Below, in pieces: positions 60,238-64,000 of a DNA stretch of 64,000 bases. Numbering within the stretch: the first letter of the stretch is position 1; the number at the start of each line of letters is the position of its first letter. The notes below the pieces were generated by a model, which searched no databases, was not told the origin of the DNA, and saw only the letters and a program-made list of their open reading frames with translations. Both the position numbers and the translations under genes were made by a program. This DNA comes from Brevibacterium sanguinis (GTDB lineage Bacteria > Actinomycetota > Actinomycetes > Actinomycetales > Brevibacteriaceae): the NCBI RefSeq assembly GCF_003315415.1, contig NZ_QNSB01000009.1, positions 62,001 through 126,000 on the forward strand, given 5' to 3'.

Positions 60238-61807
60238 GGCGGCTCCCCGTCAGGTACAGGGTCACTCCCGCCGCCTCGGCGGCGGCGATGACCTCGTCGT
60301 CGCGGATCGAGCCGCCCGGCTGGACGACAGCCGTGACGCCTGCGTCGATGAGGATCTGCAGTCCGTCGGCGAAGGGGAAGAACGCGTCGGAGGCGGCCAC
60401 CGCGCCCGCCGTCCGCTCGGTCCCGGCACGTTCGACCGCGAGCCGGGCCGAATCGACGCGGTTGACCTGCCCCATGCCCACGCCCACCGAGGCGCTGTCC
60501 CGGGCGATGAGGATCGCGTTGGACTTCACCGCGCGGCAGGCCCGCCAGGCGAAGTCGAGATCGGCGAGCACCTCGGGCGCGGCCGGTCGGCCCGCGGCCA
60601 GGGTCCAGTTCTCCGGCGAGTCCCCGGCGGCCTGCAGGCGATCGCGATCCTGGACGAGGAATCCGCCGGTGATCGGGGTGAGGTCCCGGGCGGGGACGTC
60701 GATCTCTCCGAGCTCGAGCAGGCGCAGGTTCTTCTTCGCCGAGAGGATCTCCAGGGCCTCGGCGGAGAAGGCGGGCGCGGCGAGACACTCGGTGAAGATC
60801 GGGGCGATCGACTCCGCGAGCTCGGCGTCGACCTCGCGGTTGGTCGCGATGACCCCGCCGTAGGCCGAGAGCGGATCGCACTCGTGGGCGGCTCGGTGGG
60901 CCGCCGCTGCGGTGTCCGCGACGGCGATCCCGCAGGGGTTGGCGTGCTTGATGATCGCCACGGCCGGGCGGTCGAAGTCGTAGGCGGCGCGGATCGCCGC
61001 ATCCGTGTCCGTGTAGTTGTTGTACGACATCGCCTTGCCGCCGAGCAGTCGCGCCCCGGCGATTCCCCGGGTGCCGTCGGCGTACACCGCCGCGGCCTGG
61101 TGCGGATTCTCCCCGTAGCGGAGGTCGGCGATCTTCTCCCCGGTCAGTCCCGCGAAGTCGGGGCCGCGGAGGGCCTCCGCGGCGGGCTGACCGGCCTCGG
61201 TCGGCGCGTCGACCGCGAGCTCGGCGGCGAACCAGGAGGCCACGGCCGTGTCGTAGGCGGCGGTGTGGGCGAATGCCCGGGCGGCGAACCGGCGCCGTGC
61301 CTCGAGGTCGAAGCCCTCTCCGGTGGCGGCGGCGAGGACCGCGTCGTAGTCGGCCGGATCGGTGATCACGGTGACGCTGGGGTGGTTCTTCGCCGCCGCG
61401 CGCACCATGGAGGGCCCGCCGATGTCGATCTGCTCGACGCAGTCGTCGAAGCCGGCACCGGAGGCCACGGTCTCGGAGAACGGGTAGAGGTTGACGACGA
61501 CGAGGTCGAAGGGCGCGATCTCGAGCTCGTCGAGCTGGTCGAGGTGCGCGGGTTTGCGCGTGTCGGCGAGGATTCCGGCGTGGACGCGCGGGTGCAGGGT
61601 CTTCACCCGCCCCTCGAGGCACTCGGGGAAGCCGGTGAGCTCCTCGACCTTCGTCACCTGGGCGCCGGCCTCGGCGATCACCGCCGCCGTCGACCCGGTC
61701 GACACGATCTCGACTCCCGCCGCATGCAGGCCGCGGGCAAGCTCGGCCAATCCGGTCTTGTCGTAGACGCTGACGAGCGCTCTCTTGATCGCGCGGGTTC
61801 CGGACAC
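60224..61807 (-). CDS. purH: Bifunctional AICAR transformylase / IMP cyclohydrolase
   Basis: A 527-aa enzyme for the last two steps of IMP synthesis. The N-terminal [19 protein letters not shown] and the [28 protein letters not shown] region form the cyclohydrolase. The AICAR transformylase half has [10 protein letters not shown] and [24 protein letters not shown]. The start is GTG 61807 behind AAGGAGG. A GTG at 61867, coupled to purN, would add a 20-residue PQPNP-repeat leader encoded by an 18-bp duplication and is judged less likely. Confidence 0.95.
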   Translation of the reverse strand: MSGTRAIKRALVSVYDKTGLAELARGLHAAGVEIVSTGSTAAVIAEAGAQVTKVEELTGFPECLEGRVKTLHPRVHAGILADTRKPAHLDQLDELEIAPFDLVVVNLYPFSETVASGAGFDDCVEQIDIGGPSMVRAAAKNHPSVTVITDPADYDAVLAAATGEGFDLEARRRFAARAFAHTAAYDTAVASWFAAELAVDAPTEAGQPAAEALRGPDFAGLTGEKIADLRYGENPHQAAAVYADGTRGIAGARLLGGKAMSYNNYTDTDAAIRAAYDFDRPAVAIIKHANPCGIAVADTAAAAHRAAHECDPLSAYGGVIATNREVDAELAESIAPIFTECLAAPAFSAEALEILSAKKNLRLLELGEIDVPARDLTPITGGFLVQDRDRLQAAGDSPENWTLAAGRPAAPEVLADLDFAWRACRAVKSNAILIARDSASVGVGMGQVNRVDSARLAVERAGTERTAGAVAASDAFFPFADGLQILIDAGVTAVVQPGGSIRDDEVIAAAEAAGVTLYLTGSRHFFH

Positions 61808-61821
61808 GGGTCCTCCTTGGG

Positions 61822-61857
61822 GGTTCGGCTGGGGTTGCGGGTTCGGCTGGGGCTGCG
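61822..61857. repeat. Two 18-bp tandem units upstream of purH
   Basis: GGTTCGGCTGGGGTTGCG at 61822-61839 and a one-mismatch copy at 61840-61857 lie in the purN-purH gap. Confidence 0.85.
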
Positions 61858-61863
61858 GGAGGC

Positions 61864-62514
61864 TCACCGGTCACCCGCCGAGGTGACATAGCCCCTGACC
61901 TGTCGACCGTCGATCTCGAGGTCGTGATCGGCGAGGTGGGTGAGCAGGGCGACGAGTTCCGCGCGTTCGCGGGTCTTGATCCGCTCGTGCACCGACTCCT
62001 CCGTGTCGTCGTCGGCGACGGGGACGGCGAACTGGGTGATGATCGGTCCCGTGTCGACTCCGGTGTCGACGAGGTGGATCGTGCCCCCGGTGATCCTCAC
62101 TCCGTGGGCGAGCGCGTCGCGGACGCCGTGCGCGCCCGGGAAGGCGGGCAGGAGCGCGGGGTGGGTGTTGATGATCCGGTCCGGGAAGGCGGCGATGAAC
62201 TCGGGACCGAGGATGCGCATGAATCCTGCCGAGACCACCCAGTCGGGAGCGTACGAGGCGACGGTCTCGCGCAGGCGGCGGTTCCACTCCTCACGATCGG
62301 CGCAGTCGCGGGGGCTGACGACGAAGTCGGGGATCCCGGCCGCCCGGGCCCTTTCGAGCACGCCCGCGCCGGGGCCGTCGGATCCGATCGCGGCGATCTC
62401 GACTCCGGCGGCGTTCCCGCCTCGGCGGGAGTCGACCTCACCGGAACCGGCGAAGGCATCGATCACTGCCTGGGTCAGGGTACCGGAGCCGGAGGCGAGG
62501 AGAACGATGCGCAC
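61864..62514 (-). CDS. purN: Phosphoribosylglycinamide formyltransferase
   Basis: A 216-aa GAR transformylase using 10-formyl-tetrahydrofolate. [21 protein letters not shown] is the N-terminal phosphate site. [38 protein letters not shown] contains the catalytic Asn/His, and [15 protein letters not shown] follows with the catalytic Asp. Both catalytic and folate residues appear intact. The start is placed at GTG 62514 because TAGAAT (62522-62527) is 7 nt upstream; the ATG at 62523 lies inside that box. It is the first gene of purN-purH-DUF3017. Confidence 0.94.
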   Translation of the reverse strand: MRIVLLASGSGTLTQAVIDAFAGSGEVDSRRGGNAAGVEIAAIGSDGPGAGVLERARAAGIPDFVVSPRDCADREEWNRRLRETVASYAPDWVVSAGFMRILGPEFIAAFPDRIINTHPALLPAFPGAHGVRDALAHGVRITGGTIHLVDTGVDTGPIITQFAVPVADDDTEESVHERIKTRERAELVALLTHLADHDLEIDGRQVRGYVTSAGDR

Positions 62515-62594
62515 GCGCCCCATTCTACAAGGGCCGCGCGCGTGCCCGGCGGGCGGCGGGAGCCTTCGCAGGCCGTCTGTGAGAAACTGGCTGG

Positions 62595-63047
62595 GTGACG
62601 ACACCGAACAGCACTGACGACAAGTCCGCACCGACGCCCGACGAGGAGATCCAGGCCGCGCCCGCCCGGCACGGGCTCATCCTCGTCCTGCTCGTCCTCG
62701 CCTCAGTCCTGACGTTCACGTATCCGCTGCCCTTCAAGCTCGCCGCGATCGGCTTCGCCATCGCGGCGGTGGTGTGGTCCGTCCGCTACATCAGGGCGGT
62801 GGTCAGGGCGAGGCAGCGGCGCAACATGTCCCTGGGCATCCTCGGCGGGCTCCTCAGCGTCTACCTCATCTTCTCTGCGCTGTCGTCGGTCGTGCTGTGG
62901 CCGGTGCAGTCCGCCTACGAGGAGTGCCTGCGCGATGCGATCACCCAGCAGGCCCAGCTGTCCTGCTCGAGCGAGTACCAGTCCGGCCTGAGCAGCTGGT
63001 TCAAGCAGGTCACGGGTCAGGACCTCGAACTCCCCGGAGCGAGCTGA
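62595..63047 (+). CDS. Small membrane protein of unknown function
   Basis: A 150-aa protein with three hydrophobic segments (about residues 26-42, 45-63 and 76-98), a basic loop RQRRNMS, and an extracytoplasmic C-terminus with two cysteines (EECL, LSCSSEY) that could form a disulfide. No family is assigned. GAAACT stands 6 nt before the GTG at 62595, so it is possibly leaderless. It is divergent from purN and convergent with the PerM-like gene. Confidence 0.72.
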   Translation: MTTPNSTDDKSAPTPDEEIQAAPARHGLILVLLVLASVLTFTYPLPFKLAAIGFAIAAVVWSVRYIRAVVRARQRRNMSLGILGGLLSVYLIFSALSSVVLWPVQSAYEECLRDAITQQAQLSCSSEYQSGLSSWFKQVTGQDLELPGAS

Positions 63048-63069
63048 GGCGCAGCCGTGCCCGCCCCGC

Positions 63070-64000
63070 TCACTCCTCGGTTCCCTCCTGGAGCTGGGAG
63101 AGCCTGGTCAGCAGCAGTCCGGCGGCGATCCCCGCCGCCGTCCACGCGGTGACGACGAGCGCCGAGGTGAGCGCCGGAGGCCCGAACTCGGAGAGTCCCA
63201 GCGGCCCCAGTGCGCCGCGGGAGAACAGGGCGCTCAGCTGCAGGACCGCGAACACGAGGAGCGCCGCGAGTCCCGCTCCGGTCCATGAGGCCTCGAGCAC
63301 GGCGCGTGCGTGGGTCCGACCGAGGATGACCGACAGCAGACCGACGAGGACGAGCAGCACCGGGGCGAATCTCGTCCAGTCCGGATAGTCACCGGTGAGG
63401 AGCTGGAGGACCGGGACGTCGGGAACCGGTGCGATCGCCGTCGAGAAGACGGAGCTCAGCCCGCCCGCACCCAGGCTGACGCCGGTGCCGACACTGAACG
63501 ACAGGGCGCCGAGGAGGATGCCGGGGGCGAACAGGATCTGCACCGCGAGAAGGCCGATGCCCGCCGACAGCGGCGAGCTGTAGGCGTCCATCGATTCGGC
63601 CATGTCATCCCACCGCAGTGCCGCCGCGAGGCCGACGACGATCACGGATGCGCCGAGCAGCCCCCACAGGAGCCTCTTCGCGAGGTCGAGCGCGCTCGTC
63701 AGCGTCTCGGGAGCGAGATCGCCGAGCACCGGGATCCCCTCCGCGCCCCGGGCGAGCAGCCACCCGGCCAGCGCCGCGGAGACGAGGAGCATCACGAGCC
63801 GGAGGACCCCGAACGGGGTGGCCGCCGCTTCTCCCGCGAGCAGCGCCGCGACGAGGAGCGGGCCCGAGTAGGCGACGACGAACGTCGCGACGGCGAGGAG
63901 GGCGCTCCTCGTCCCCTCCTGCTCCGCCAGGTCGTCCTCGGCGTCGTCCTCGCCGCAGGTCTCGACCAGCCGCCGCGACCCGAGGGCCACCAGGATCCAC
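63070..64000 (-). CDS. DUF6350/PerM-like polytopic membrane protein, 5' end missing
   Basis: At least 309 residues before the stop; the open frame continues past the window edge. About nine hydrophobic segments alternate with short loops, with one acidic loop near the start (CGEDDAEDDLAEQEGTR). Stretches such as YSSPLSAGIGLLAVQILFAPGILLGALSFSVGTGVSLG, and the position upstream of purN-purH, match the actinobacterial DUF6350 family (cell division protein PerM in mycobacteria). The identity rests on position and character, so it is moderately certain. Confidence 0.7.
   Translation of the reverse strand, partial: WILVALGSRRLVETCGEDDAEDDLAEQEGTRSALLAVATFVVAYSGPLLVAALLAGEAAATPFGVLRLVMLLVSAALAGWLLARGAEGIPVLGDLAPETLTSALDLAKRLLWGLLGASVIVVGLAAALRWDDMAESMDAYSSPLSAGIGLLAVQILFAPGILLGALSFSVGTGVSLGAGGLSSVFSTAIAPVPDVPVLQLLTGDYPDWTRFAPVLLVLVGLLSVILGRTHARAVLEASWTGAGLAALLVFAVLQLSALFSRGALGPLGLSEFGPPALTSALVVTAWTAAGIAAGLLLTRLSQLQEGTEE

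Overview
The window is a GC-rich (roughly two-thirds G+C by eye), gene-dense chromosomal segment of an actinobacterium. Supporting signs are the order glmU-prs-rplY-pth-mfd-mazG-eno-ftsB-DUF501-ppx, a purN-purH-DUF3017 block next to a PerM/DUF6350 gene, an actinobacterial myo-inositol-1-phosphate synthase, a mycosin-type protease, and many start codons lying directly behind a -10 box (leaderless transcripts). The gene mix resembles Brevibacterium or a relative in the Micrococcales, but this is judged from protein character and gene order only. No rRNA, CRISPR, phage or intact insertion sequence was seen. Two tRNA genes are present.

Layout. 1-6.4 kb: a DapA-like aldolase/aldehyde dehydrogenase pair, a BI-1 membrane protein, an AbgT transporter and Ino1, all on the minus strand. 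6.5-13.1 kb: prfC and the very large helicase hrpA. 13.5-15.0 kb: a small arsR-SRPBCC-SnoaL-tfoX operon. 15.3-21.2 kb: a GNAT, a DinB-like protein, a divergent NRAMP-like transporter, two DUF202 membrane proteins, an AEC transporter and a DUF1461 membrane protein. 21.4-25.6 kb: a stress-flavoured group (SDR, acidic small protein, ChaB, PPK2) and an MFS transporter. 25.7-28.3 kb: an odd tRNA with anticodon UAA, an HxlR regulator with its divergent oxidoreductase, and a lipoprotein. 28.4-33.3 kb: ndh, a mycosin-like protease, ppx, DUF501 and ftsB.

33.4-35.1 kb is the least ordinary part. A fusion of an AbiEi-type N-terminus and a DUF559-type nuclease domain stands between two sets of degenerate repeats that face each other. 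It is preceded by a 36-codon ORF with a strong ribosome site and by two DnaA-box-like sequences. 35.2-47.6 kb returns to core genes: eno, a tyrosine phosphatase, mazG, mfd, rhomboid, pth, rplY, an alpha/beta hydrolase, prs, glmU and tRNA-Gln. 47.6-53.2 kb: a membrane protein, a UvrD/PcrA helicase, an Rv0909-like small protein and two GT9 glycosyltransferases. 53.5-59.9 kb: a plus-strand redox cluster (a long epimerase fusion, a zinc dehydrogenase, an FAD/Rieske oxidoreductase and a ThDP enzyme). 59.9-64 kb: DUF3017, purH, purN, a small membrane protein and a truncated perM-like gene.

Two themes run through the window. First, about seventeen genes carry a TANNNT-like box, usually exactly 6-7 nt (once 8) before the start codon and with no Shine-Dalgarno, so leaderless translation appears common and fixes many starts. 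Second, at least six gaps contain locus-specific tandem duplications (units of about 17, 18, 19, 22, 27-33 and 40 bp). In two of them the unit is the 3' end of the neighbouring gene with its stop codon.
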